Assembly (NCBI RefSeq): GCF_036226505.1
Contig: NZ_CP108484.1
Span: forward strand, 4,340,001 to 4,404,000
Direction: 5' to 3'
Source: Kitasatospora sp. NBC_01246
GTDB lineage: Bacteria; Actinomycetota; Actinomycetes; Streptomycetales; Streptomycetaceae
DNA: 64,000 nt
Shown: positions 58,239 through 64,000 of the stretch, piece after piece
Position numbering within the stretch: the first letter of the stretch is position 1
How the letters are laid out: each line of letters begins with the position of its first letter
The notes under the pieces: model-generated
The model's database searches: none
Seen by the model: only the letters and a program-made list of their open reading frames with translations
What the model was told of the DNA's origin: nothing
Translations under genes and position numbers: made by a program

Positions 58239-58590
58239 GTTCCAGCTACTCCTCGCCAGGCGGTCGAGCCTGAAGGCAGGGTTCACGTCCGATGCCCGCA
58301 ACCGCCCTAACCCCGGAGGTGGTCCTCGTGCACACGCGACAGCGTACGCAGCCGAGAACCGCACCTAATCGGGCATCAGGTATCAATGCCCGCAAAACGA
58401 CGGCAGATCATTACATGCCCGTTGCCAAGCACACCTGCGCGTCGCCTTGTGATCACATTCACGCGTGCCCCCCTTGCTCGACCGGGGACCCAGGTTTACT
58501 GTTCTCGATATATCGAGCCGATACATCGGCACGGCATACCGCCGGAGACGGCGGGCCAGGATCCGGCCTGGAGGAAGGAGGACGACGGCA
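58239..58590. other. Divergent PBP/padR intergenic region
   Basis: About 350 bp containing the leader of the PBP gene and, at 58504-58530, the double palindrome of the PadR gene. A TTTACT (58495-58500) and GATACA 19 bp later are a possible rightward promoter. No RNA gene seen; open frames here lack support. Confidence 0.45.
58504..58530. promoter_or_regulatory. Double palindromic operator upstream of padR
   Basis: CTCGATATATCGAG (58504-58517) is a perfect 14-bp palindrome; GCCGATACATCGGC (58517-58530) is a second, starting on its last base. They lie about 60-85 bp before the TTG start. The AT-rich core is unusual here and fits a PadR-type dimer site. Confidence 0.65.
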
Positions 58591-59292
58591 TTGGGCAGGC
58601 GCTCAGGAGTGCTGGAGTTCGCCGTTCTCGGCCTGCTCCACGACGCCCCGATGCACGGGTACGAGCTGCGCAAGCGGCTCAACGTCCTACTCGGAACGTT
58701 GCGCGCGTTCTCCTACGGAACGCTCTATCCGTGTCTGAAGAGCCTGGTGGCCCAAGGCTTCCTCGTCGAGGACAACCCGGACGACGAGTACGTCCCGGCC
58801 ACCGCGCTCAACGGCAAGCGGTCCAAGATCGTCTACCGGCTCTCCCCCGAGGGCAAGGAGCGCTTCGAGGAGCTGCTGGCCGACTCCGGCCCCGACGCGT
58901 GGGAGGACGAGCACTTCGGTGTCCACTTCGCGTTCTTCGGCCAGACCGACCGGGCCGTGCGGATGCGCGTCCTGGAGGGTCGCCGCAGCCGGCTGGAGGA
59001 GCGCCTCGAACGGATGCGCAACTCGCTCGCCCGGGCCCGCGAGCGGTTCGACGACTACACCGTCGAGCTGCAGCGGCACGGCCTGGAGTCGGTGGAGCGC
59101 GAGGTCCGGTGGCTCAACGAGCTGATCGAGACCGAGCGGGCCAACCGCAGTGGCCGGACCGGACCGCTCACCGGCGGGCCGAGCACCGCAGGATCCGACA
59201 AGACTTCGGACGGCCGTGGCCAGGAGGCCGGATCCCCGGATCCGCCCGGGCCACCGTACGACCGCCCGGGGCGCTCCGACCAGGAGCGCTGA
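58591..59292 (+). CDS. PadR-family transcriptional regulator
   Basis: A 233-aa regulator. The winged-helix domain is LEFAVLGLLHDAPMHGYELRKRLNVLLGTLRAFSYGTLYPCLKSLVAQGFLVEDN, followed by the effector helical part (RKIVYRLSPEGKERFEELLADSG, then a coiled stretch RRSRLEERLERMRNSLARARERFDDYTVELQRHGLE). The last about 45 residues are Gly/Pro/Ser-rich and disordered. The TTG start at 58591 is set by AAGGAGG nine bases upstream; no better start exists. A double palindrome upstream suggests autoregulation, and it precedes ino1 by 126 bp, so it could control ino1. Confidence 0.92.
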   Translation: MGRRSGVLEFAVLGLLHDAPMHGYELRKRLNVLLGTLRAFSYGTLYPCLKSLVAQGFLVEDNPDDEYVPATALNGKRSKIVYRLSPEGKERFEELLADSGPDAWEDEHFGVHFAFFGQTDRAVRMRVLEGRRSRLEERLERMRNSLARARERFDDYTVELQRHGLESVEREVRWLNELIETERANRSGRTGPLTGGPSTAGSDKTSDGRGQEAGSPDPPGPPYDRPGRSDQER

Positions 59293-59418
59293 CACCGCGT
59301 CCGCCCTGTGCCGCGCGGTAGGAGTGGGCGCCTCGCGCCCGTCAGGCATTCATCGAAAACGCAGGACGAGCGCCGCCGAGCACCGGCGGCCCTCATGAGA
59401 TCACAGGGAGCAACCGGA

Positions 59419-60501
59419 ATGGGTTCGGTTCGCGTAGCCATCGTGGGCGTGGGCAACTGCGCCGCGTCGCTGGTGCAGGGTGTCGAGTACTACAAGGACG
59501 CCGACCCGGCCGGCAAGGTCCCCGGCCTGATGCACGTCCAGTTCGGTGAGTACCACGTCCGTGACGTGGAGTTCGTCGCCGCCTTCGACGTCGACGCCAA
59601 GAAGGTCGGCTTCGACCTGGCCGACGCCATCGGCAGCAGCGAGAACAACACCATCAAGATCTGCGACGTGCCGCCGACCGGTGTCACCGTCCAGCGCGGC
59701 CACACCCTCGACGGCCTCGGTAAGTACTACCGGGAGACCATCGAGGAGTCCGACGAGGCCCCGGTCGACGTCGTCCAGGTCCTCAAGGACCAGCAGGTCG
59801 ACGTTCTCGTCTGCTACCTGCCCGTCGGTTCGGAGCACGCGGCGAAGTTCTACGCCCAGTGCGCCATCGACGCCAAGGTCGCCTTCGTGAACGCCCTCCC
59901 GGTGTTCATCGCGGGCACCAAGGAGTGGGCGGACAAGTTCACCGAGGCCGGCGTGCCGATCGTCGGTGACGACATCAAGTCCCAGGTCGGCGCCACCATC
60001 ACGCACCGCGTGATGGCCAAGCTGTTCGAGGACCGCGGTGTCGTGCTCGAGCGCACCATGCAGCTGAACGTCGGCGGCAACATGGACTTCAAGAACATGC
60101 TCGAGCGTGAGCGCCTGGAGTCCAAGAAGATCTCGAAGACGCAGGCCGTCACCTCGCAGATCCGGGACCGCGAGCTGGGCGCCAACAACGTCCACATCGG
60201 CCCGTCCGACTACGTGGCGTGGCTCGACGACCGCAAGTGGGCCTACGTCCGCCTTGAGGGTCGCGCGTTCGGCGACGTCCCGCTGAACCTCGAGTACAAG
60301 CTCGAGGTCTGGGACTCCCCGAACTCCGCCGGTGTCATCATCGACGCCGTGCGCGCCGCGAAGATCGCCAAGGACCGCGGCATCGGCGGCCCGATCCTCT
60401 CCGCGTCCTCGTACTTCATGAAGTCCCCGCCGGTCCAGTACTTCGACGACGAGGCCCGCGAGAACGTCGAGAAGTTCATCAAGGGCGAGGTCGAGCGCTG
60501 A
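59419..60501 (+). CDS. ino1: Inositol-3-phosphate synthase (Ino1)
   Basis: Ino1 converts glucose-6-phosphate to 1L-myo-inositol-1-phosphate with internal NAD+ redox, feeding mycothiol and phosphatidylinositol. The 360-aa product has the Rossmann GSVRVAIVGVGNCAASLVQGVEYY, then GEYHVRDVEFVAAFDVDAKKVGFDLADAI, and the conserved GDDIKSQVGATITHRVMAKLFEDRG, NVGGNMDFKNMLERERLESKKISKTQAVTSQI and GPSDYVAWLDDRKWAYVRLEGRAFGDVPLNLEYKLEVWDSPNSAGVI. ATG at 59419 with GGGAG eight bases upstream. Codon bias is strong, suggesting high expression. It ends at a hairpin. Confidence 0.96.
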   Translation: MGSVRVAIVGVGNCAASLVQGVEYYKDADPAGKVPGLMHVQFGEYHVRDVEFVAAFDVDAKKVGFDLADAIGSSENNTIKICDVPPTGVTVQRGHTLDGLGKYYRETIEESDEAPVDVVQVLKDQQVDVLVCYLPVGSEHAAKFYAQCAIDAKVAFVNALPVFIAGTKEWADKFTEAGVPIVGDDIKSQVGATITHRVMAKLFEDRGVVLERTMQLNVGGNMDFKNMLERERLESKKISKTQAVTSQIRDRELGANNVHIGPSDYVAWLDDRKWAYVRLEGRAFGDVPLNLEYKLEVWDSPNSAGVIIDAVRAAKIAKDRGIGGPILSASSYFMKSPPVQYFDDEARENVEKFIKGEVER

Positions 60502-60563
60502 GCTCGATGACGATCCCGATCGTCGGGCGCCCGGGTTCCGGGCGCTGAGCACAGGACACGCGC

Positions 60564-60597
60564 TGAACGGGTCCACGGTCCGCCGTGGGCCCGTTCA
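60564..60597 (+). terminator. Terminator after ino1
   Basis: A 15-bp stem (60564-60578 with 60583-60597, one G-U pair; TGAACGGG core) with a 4-base loop, about 60 bases after the stop. Confidence 0.85.
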
Positions 60598-60612
60598 CCG
60601 TTTTCCGGCGAA

Positions 60613-60628
60613 TGTTTCACGTGAAACA
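60613..60628. other. parS site (ParB-binding)
   Basis: TGTTTCACGTGAAACA, a second perfect 16-bp parS palindrome, in the ino1-MFS intergenic region. Confidence 0.97.
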
Positions 60629-60656
60629 CGGACCGGTTCCATGGCAGTCTGGGCGG

Positions 60657-61994
60657 GTGGCGATCACGGACAACGGCAGCACCGACCAGACCGCGCACCG
60701 CGCCACGCTCCTCGGCCTGCTCCGCGGGCGAGATTTCCGCCGGCTGCTGACCGCCCGGGTGCTCTCCCAGCTCTCCGACGGCGTCTTCCAGGTCTCGCTC
60801 GCCGCCTACGTGGTGTTCTCCCCGGAGAAGCAGTCCTCCCCCGCCGACATCGCCTCGGTGCTGGCCGTGATGCTGCTGCCGTTCTCCGTGATCGGCCCGT
60901 TCGCCGGCGTGCTGCTGGACCGCTGGCGCCGCCGTCAGGTGCTGTTCTACGGCAACCTGGCCCGGTTCGGGCTCGGCCTGGTCACCGGCGGCCTGCTCCT
61001 GGTCGAGGCCCCGACCGCGCTGTTCTTCGCCTCCGCGCTGCTGGTCACCGCGCTCAACCGGTTCATCCTGGCGGGCCTGTCCGCGGCGCTGCCCCGGGTC
61101 GTCCCGCAGGACCAGCTGGTGACCGCCAACGCGCTCTCCCCCACTCTGGGCACGGTCGCCGCGGCCTCCGGCGGAGGCCTGGGCTTCCTGCTGCACCAGG
61201 TGCTGACCCCCGGGCCGAGGGCCGACGCGGCGCTGGTCACCGTCGCCGCGCTGCTCTACCTGTCGGCCGCGCTGGCGGCCCGCCGGATGGACCGGGACCT
61301 GCTGGGGCCCGAGCACCGCACCGACCGACCGCCGCTGGGCCGGGCGCTGGTGCTGGCCGCCCGCGACCTGGGCGCGGCCGTCACCCATCTGGTCCGGGAC
61401 TGCCGGCCCGCGGTGCACGCCCTCGCCGCCGTCACCGCGGCCCGGTTCTGCTACGGCGTGCTGATCGTCGTCCTGGTGATGCTCGCGCGCTACACCTTCA
61501 ACGACCCGAGTGACAGCGCCGCCGGGCTGGTCACCCTGGGCCAGGCGGTCGGCCTCTCCGCCGCCGGCTTCTTCCTCGCCGCGGTGATCAGCCCGTGGTG
61601 CACCCGCCGGCTCGGGCTGGGCGGCTGGATGACGCTCTGCCTGGCGGCTCCGGTGGTCTTCGTGCCCGCGCTCGGCCTGGGCTTCTCCCTGGTGCCGTGC
61701 CTGATCGCGGCGCTGCTGCTCGGCGTGGTCACCCAGGGCACCAAGATCTGCGCCGACACCGTCGTCCAGGAGTCGGTCGAGGACGACTACCGCGGCCGCG
61801 TCTTCGCCATCTACGACGTGCTGTTCAACGTCGCCTTCGTGGCCGCCGCCGCGGTGACCGCGCTGGTGCTGCCGCTCTCCGGCCGCTCGGTCGGGGTGGT
61901 CGTGGGAGTCTCCCTGGTCTACGCGCTCGCCGCCGTGTTCTATCTGCGGGCGGCCCGGCGGACCGGACCGCTCCCCGGCGACCGGGTGTCCTGA
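60657..61994 (+). CDS. MFS transporter
   Basis: A 445-aa carrier with 12 predicted helices. The loop 2-3 signature is LLDRWRRRQVLFYG, and TRRLGLGGWMTLC marks the second half; QGTKICADTVVQESVEDDYRGRVFAIYDVLFNVAFVAAAA is the motif typical of DHA-like exporters (EntS/Tet type). Substrate not assignable. The GTG at 60657 is chosen as the start since similarity to MFS begins soon after; there is no ribosome site and upstream codons overlap parS. A weak CAGTCT -10 ends six bases before it. No terminator is obvious before the next gene. Confidence 0.9.
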   Translation: MAITDNGSTDQTAHRATLLGLLRGRDFRRLLTARVLSQLSDGVFQVSLAAYVVFSPEKQSSPADIASVLAVMLLPFSVIGPFAGVLLDRWRRRQVLFYGNLARFGLGLVTGGLLLVEAPTALFFASALLVTALNRFILAGLSAALPRVVPQDQLVTANALSPTLGTVAAASGGGLGFLLHQVLTPGPRADAALVTVAALLYLSAALAARRMDRDLLGPEHRTDRPPLGRALVLAARDLGAAVTHLVRDCRPAVHALAAVTAARFCYGVLIVVLVMLARYTFNDPSDSAAGLVTLGQAVGLSAAGFFLAAVISPWCTRRLGLGGWMTLCLAAPVVFVPALGLGFSLVPCLIAALLLGVVTQGTKICADTVVQESVEDDYRGRVFAIYDVLFNVAFVAAAAVTALVLPLSGRSVGVVVGVSLVYALAAVFYLRAARRTGPLPGDRVS

Positions 61995-62089
61995 GACCGC
62001 GCACCCTCGGAACCTGCCCCGTCCGGGTGAGTCGCTAAGGTACGTCAGATCTGTCGGAGCGACAGCACTCTGTCTCGGGGGAGAACCTG

Positions 62090-62734
62090 ATGAGCACACC
62101 GCCCGGTCCGTACGGACCGCCGCCCCAGTACGGCTATCCGCAGCCCCCCGGGCCGGGCGTTCCACCCCAGGGCGGACCGCCGTACGGTGCTCCGCCTCCG
62201 CAGTACGGCCCGCCCCAGCCGGCGCCCGCCGGCTACGGACAGCCGCCGGCCTACGGCTACCCGGCCGCGCCGCCGGCCGCCCCGGCCGCCCCCGGGTACG
62301 GGCAACCCCCGTACGGTCCGCCACCCGGCGGCCAGGCCCCGTACGGCCAGCAGCCGCCGTACGGGCAACCGCCCGCCGAGCCGGCGCGCAAGACCGGGAC
62401 CAAGGCCAAGCTGAAGGCCGGCGTCGCCGTGGTCGGTGGCGCCGCGCTGGTCGTCGGCTACTTCGTCAGCGGCCCGAGCGTCAGCAGCGCCAAGGCCGGC
62501 GACTGCGTCAAGGCCAGCGGCTCGCGCAGCGTCGACATCGTCAAGTGCACCGACAGCAAGGCCAATTACAAGGTGCTGGCCACGTTCGACAGCACCGACA
62601 CCAGCCGCTGCAGGCAGACCGTCGGAACGACCAGCACCGTCTCGGGCAAGAGCGGGCGGCGCTAGAACAAGAAGCGCTACGTGCTCTGCCTCGGTCCGCT
62701 CACCACCGGTGTGCCGCCGGTCAAGAAGTCCTGA
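62090..62734 (+). pseudogene. LppU/SCO3897-family protein interrupted by in-frame TAG
   Basis: A membrane-anchored protein of the LppU/SCO3897 type. The N-terminal about 95 residues are Pro/Gly/Tyr-rich (PPYG, QPPYG repeats), followed by a membrane helix AGVAVVGGAALVVGYFVSG and an exported domain. The reading frame stops at TAG 62663-62665, giving 191 aa. Beyond it the same frame continues NKKRYVLCLGPLTTGVPPVKKS and then TGA at 62734. The next gene has the equivalent YVLCLQGING, including the fourth Cys. So the domain is truncated by 22 residues. A recent nonsense mutation, sequence error or read-through are all possible. ATG 62090 with GGGGAG. Confidence 0.85.
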
Positions 62735-62772
62735 CCCCTTCTCCTCACCGCTCACCTTCCACGGGGGACCCT

Positions 62773-63822
62773 TTGTCCGTTCCACCTCCCCAGATGCCGT
62801 ACGGCGCCCCGCCGCCGGCCGACGCCAACCCCTACGCGGCCGGCAATCCGTACGGCGCCCAGCCGCCGCCCGCGGCCCCGCCCGGCTACGGCTACCCCGC
62901 CGCGCCGCCGCCGGCCGCACCCGGGTACGGAGTGCCCGCACAGCCCGCACCGCCCGGTTACGGCTACCCGCAGCAGCAGGCCGGGTACGCACAGCAGGCG
63001 CCCCAGGGCGGACCGGTCTGCCGGTTCTGCGGCGGCTTCCCCGCCGTGGAGACCACCGTCCGCGGGCACCAGGGCATCATCATCGTCATGCGGTTCCTGA
63101 AGCAGCCGGGGCCGTTCTGCCGCACCTGCGGCACCGCGGTGGTCCGCGACATGTCCGCCCGCACCCTGGTCCAGGGCTGGTGGGGCTACCTGTCCTCGAT
63201 CATCACGCCGATCACCCTGCTGCGGAACCTGGCCGCGCACAACAAGATCAAGGACCTGCCGCCGCCCGCCCCCGGCACCCACGGCCCGCAGCTCGACCCG
63301 GGCGTCCCGCTGACCAAGCGGCCGCACATGCTGATGCTGCTGCTGCCGATCCTCTCGATCACGTCGTTCGTCATCCTGATCACCACCGGCGCGCTGCTCG
63401 GCGCGAACCACCGCAGCGCCACGCCGTACCACCCGATCGTGCTGCCGCCGCCGGCCACGGTGTCCATGCCCCCGATGCCGTCCTTCTCGCTGCCGCCGAT
63501 CCCGGAGATCACCACGCCGGGCGCGGCGAAGCCGTCCTCCCCGGCCGGGGCCTCCTCGGTGCCCAGCGACATCGACCGGGCCAAGGCCGGCGACTGCCTG
63601 CGCAACGAGAACGGGACGGGCGCCACCCACGACCCCAACCCGCGGATCACGATGCTCGCCTGCTCCGACTCGCGGGCCCAGTACAAGGTGCTGCGCAAGA
63701 TCCTCGCCTCCAGCGACGACAAGGCGTGCGACAACGTGCCGAACTCGGACAGCAGCTACACCCGCGAGGCGTCCACCGCGGCGCTGAGCTACGTCCTCTG
63801 CCTCCAGGGGATCAACGGCTGA
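62773..63822 (+). CDS. LppU/SCO3897-family protein with zinc-ribbon and exported domain
   Basis: About 349 aa. A Pro/Gly/Tyr-rich N-tail, then two CxxCG pairs (VCRFCGG and FCRTCGT) forming a zinc ribbon on the cytoplasmic side, a loop, and a membrane helix MLLLPILSITSFVILITTGALL near residues 195-216. The exported part is a Pro-rich linker followed by a domain with four Cys: GDCLRNENG, LACSDSRAQYKVL, KACDNV and YVLCLQGING. The preceding gene shares this Cys pattern, so the two are tandem paralogues. The start is likely TTG 62773 after GGGGGA; ATG 62794 is an alternative. Confidence 0.8.
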   Translation: MSVPPPQMPYGAPPPADANPYAAGNPYGAQPPPAAPPGYGYPAAPPPAAPGYGVPAQPAPPGYGYPQQQAGYAQQAPQGGPVCRFCGGFPAVETTVRGHQGIIIVMRFLKQPGPFCRTCGTAVVRDMSARTLVQGWWGYLSSIITPITLLRNLAAHNKIKDLPPPAPGTHGPQLDPGVPLTKRPHMLMLLLPILSITSFVILITTGALLGANHRSATPYHPIVLPPPATVSMPPMPSFSLPPIPEITTPGAAKPSSPAGASSVPSDIDRAKAGDCLRNENGTGATHDPNPRITMLACSDSRAQYKVLRKILASSDDKACDNVPNSDSSYTREASTAALSYVLCLQGING

Positions 63823-63838
63823 CGGCCCACCGCCACGA

Positions 63839-63883
63839 CGCGGGAGGGGTGGTCCGGGGAGTCCCCGGGCCACCCCTCCCGCG
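63839..63883. terminator. Bidirectional terminator
   Basis: A 21-bp stem (63839-63859 with 63863-63883; CGCGGGAGGGGTGG core, one G-U pair) and a 3-base loop between convergent genes. Confidence 0.92.
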
Positions 63884-63896
63884 TGCCGCGCCCTGC

Positions 63897-64000
63897 TCAG
63901 CCCTGCTGGGCCGCCCACCAGGCACGGAGGGCGGCGACCGCCTCCTCGTGCTCCAGCGGGCCGTGCTCCAGACGCAGTTCGAGCATGTGCTTGTACGCCT
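63897..64000 (-). CDS. CCA tRNA nucleotidyltransferase, C-terminal end (partial)
   Basis: Only the last 33 codons are inside the window. Reading leftward gives AYKHMLELRLEHGPLEHEEAVAALRAWWAAQ then QG-stop, which matches the C-terminal end of actinobacterial CCA-adding enzymes (PcnA/Cca, GKAYKxLLELRLExGP...WW). The enzyme adds CCA to tRNA 3' ends, relevant to the first tRNA-Gly gene here that lacks encoded CCA. The identification rests on a short stretch and gene order, in which LppU/SCO3897-family genes adjoin this gene in Streptomyces. Confidence 0.75.
   Translation of the reverse strand, partial: AYKHMLELRLEHGPLEHEEAVAALRAWWAAQQG

Noticed and set aside
1..64000. CRISPR arrays, insertion sequences or prophage genes
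   Set aside because: No regularly spaced repeats of array size, no transposase or integrase, and no phage structural genes in any frame that I could recognise.

Overview
The window is very GC-rich, with G/C-dominated third codon positions, frequent GTG/TTG starts and GGAGG-type ribosome binding sites. It carries Lsr2, mycothiol/inositol genes, a bacterial proteasome activator, Pkn-type kinases and an LL-DAP-type FemX protein, and its gene order resembles the central chromosome of Streptomyces. I read it as Streptomycetaceae (Streptomyces or Kitasatospora). Two perfect 16-bp parS sites and a cluster of DnaA boxes beside dnaB place it in the core near oriC, although oriC itself (dnaA-dnaN) is not included. 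I see no insertion sequence, prophage, CRISPR array or biosynthetic gene cluster.

Layout. 1-3000: purS-purQ-purL, translationally coupled, leftward. 3300-3970: lsr2 and two identical tRNA-Gly(GCC) genes ending in a 32-bp perfect palindrome. 4140-7950: ABC-2 exporter coupled to a DesK/DesR-type two-component pair. 7980-14130: purC and purD flanking a dimethylformamidase-like protein and a degenerate M48-like membrane protein. 14500-24250: SLATT protein, an unknown protein, GntR regulator, nitrilase-family amidase, MDMPI-family protein, MFS carrier, M64 protease, BenE carrier, small surface protein. 24300-28950: bkdABC (branched-chain 2-oxoacid dehydrogenase) diverging from a NarL-type regulator. 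29000-36600: phosphotransferase, two membrane Ser/Thr kinases, Bpa, a Pro/Ala-rich exported protein, quinone oxidoreductase. 36700-41600: a coupled set (DUF6457, moeA, K+ channel, YbaK-like deacylase), mobA and an MBL-fold hydrolase. 41600-45250: azoR/hxlR divergent pair with an operator, polyprenyl-phosphate mannose synthase, manA. 45300-50610: dnaB, the DnaA-box region, a MATE exporter, then rpsF-ssb-rpsR-rplI. 50900-58240: small membrane protein, femX, an alanine-racemase-like enzyme, GT87 mannosyltransferase-like protein and a class A PBP. 58500-64000: PadR regulator with a double palindrome, ino1, parS, an MFS carrier, two tandem LppU/SCO3897-family proteins (the first interrupted by an amber codon) and the 3' end of a CCA-adding enzyme gene.

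Themes. Purine synthesis is spread over three sites (purSQL, purC, purD). Sugar-phosphate and envelope metabolism recur: ManA makes mannose-6-phosphate, the Ppm-type enzyme uses GDP-mannose, Ino1 makes inositol-phosphate, and FemX, the Alr-like protein and the PBP build the wall. Replication and segregation are represented by dnaB, ssb, DnaA boxes and parS. The least explained items are the DnaA-box cluster, the amber-interrupted LppU-type gene, the protease-like protein lacking HExxH, and the SLATT protein without a visible partner. Strong hairpin terminators close most transcription units. All calls come from reading the sequence; no database search was run.
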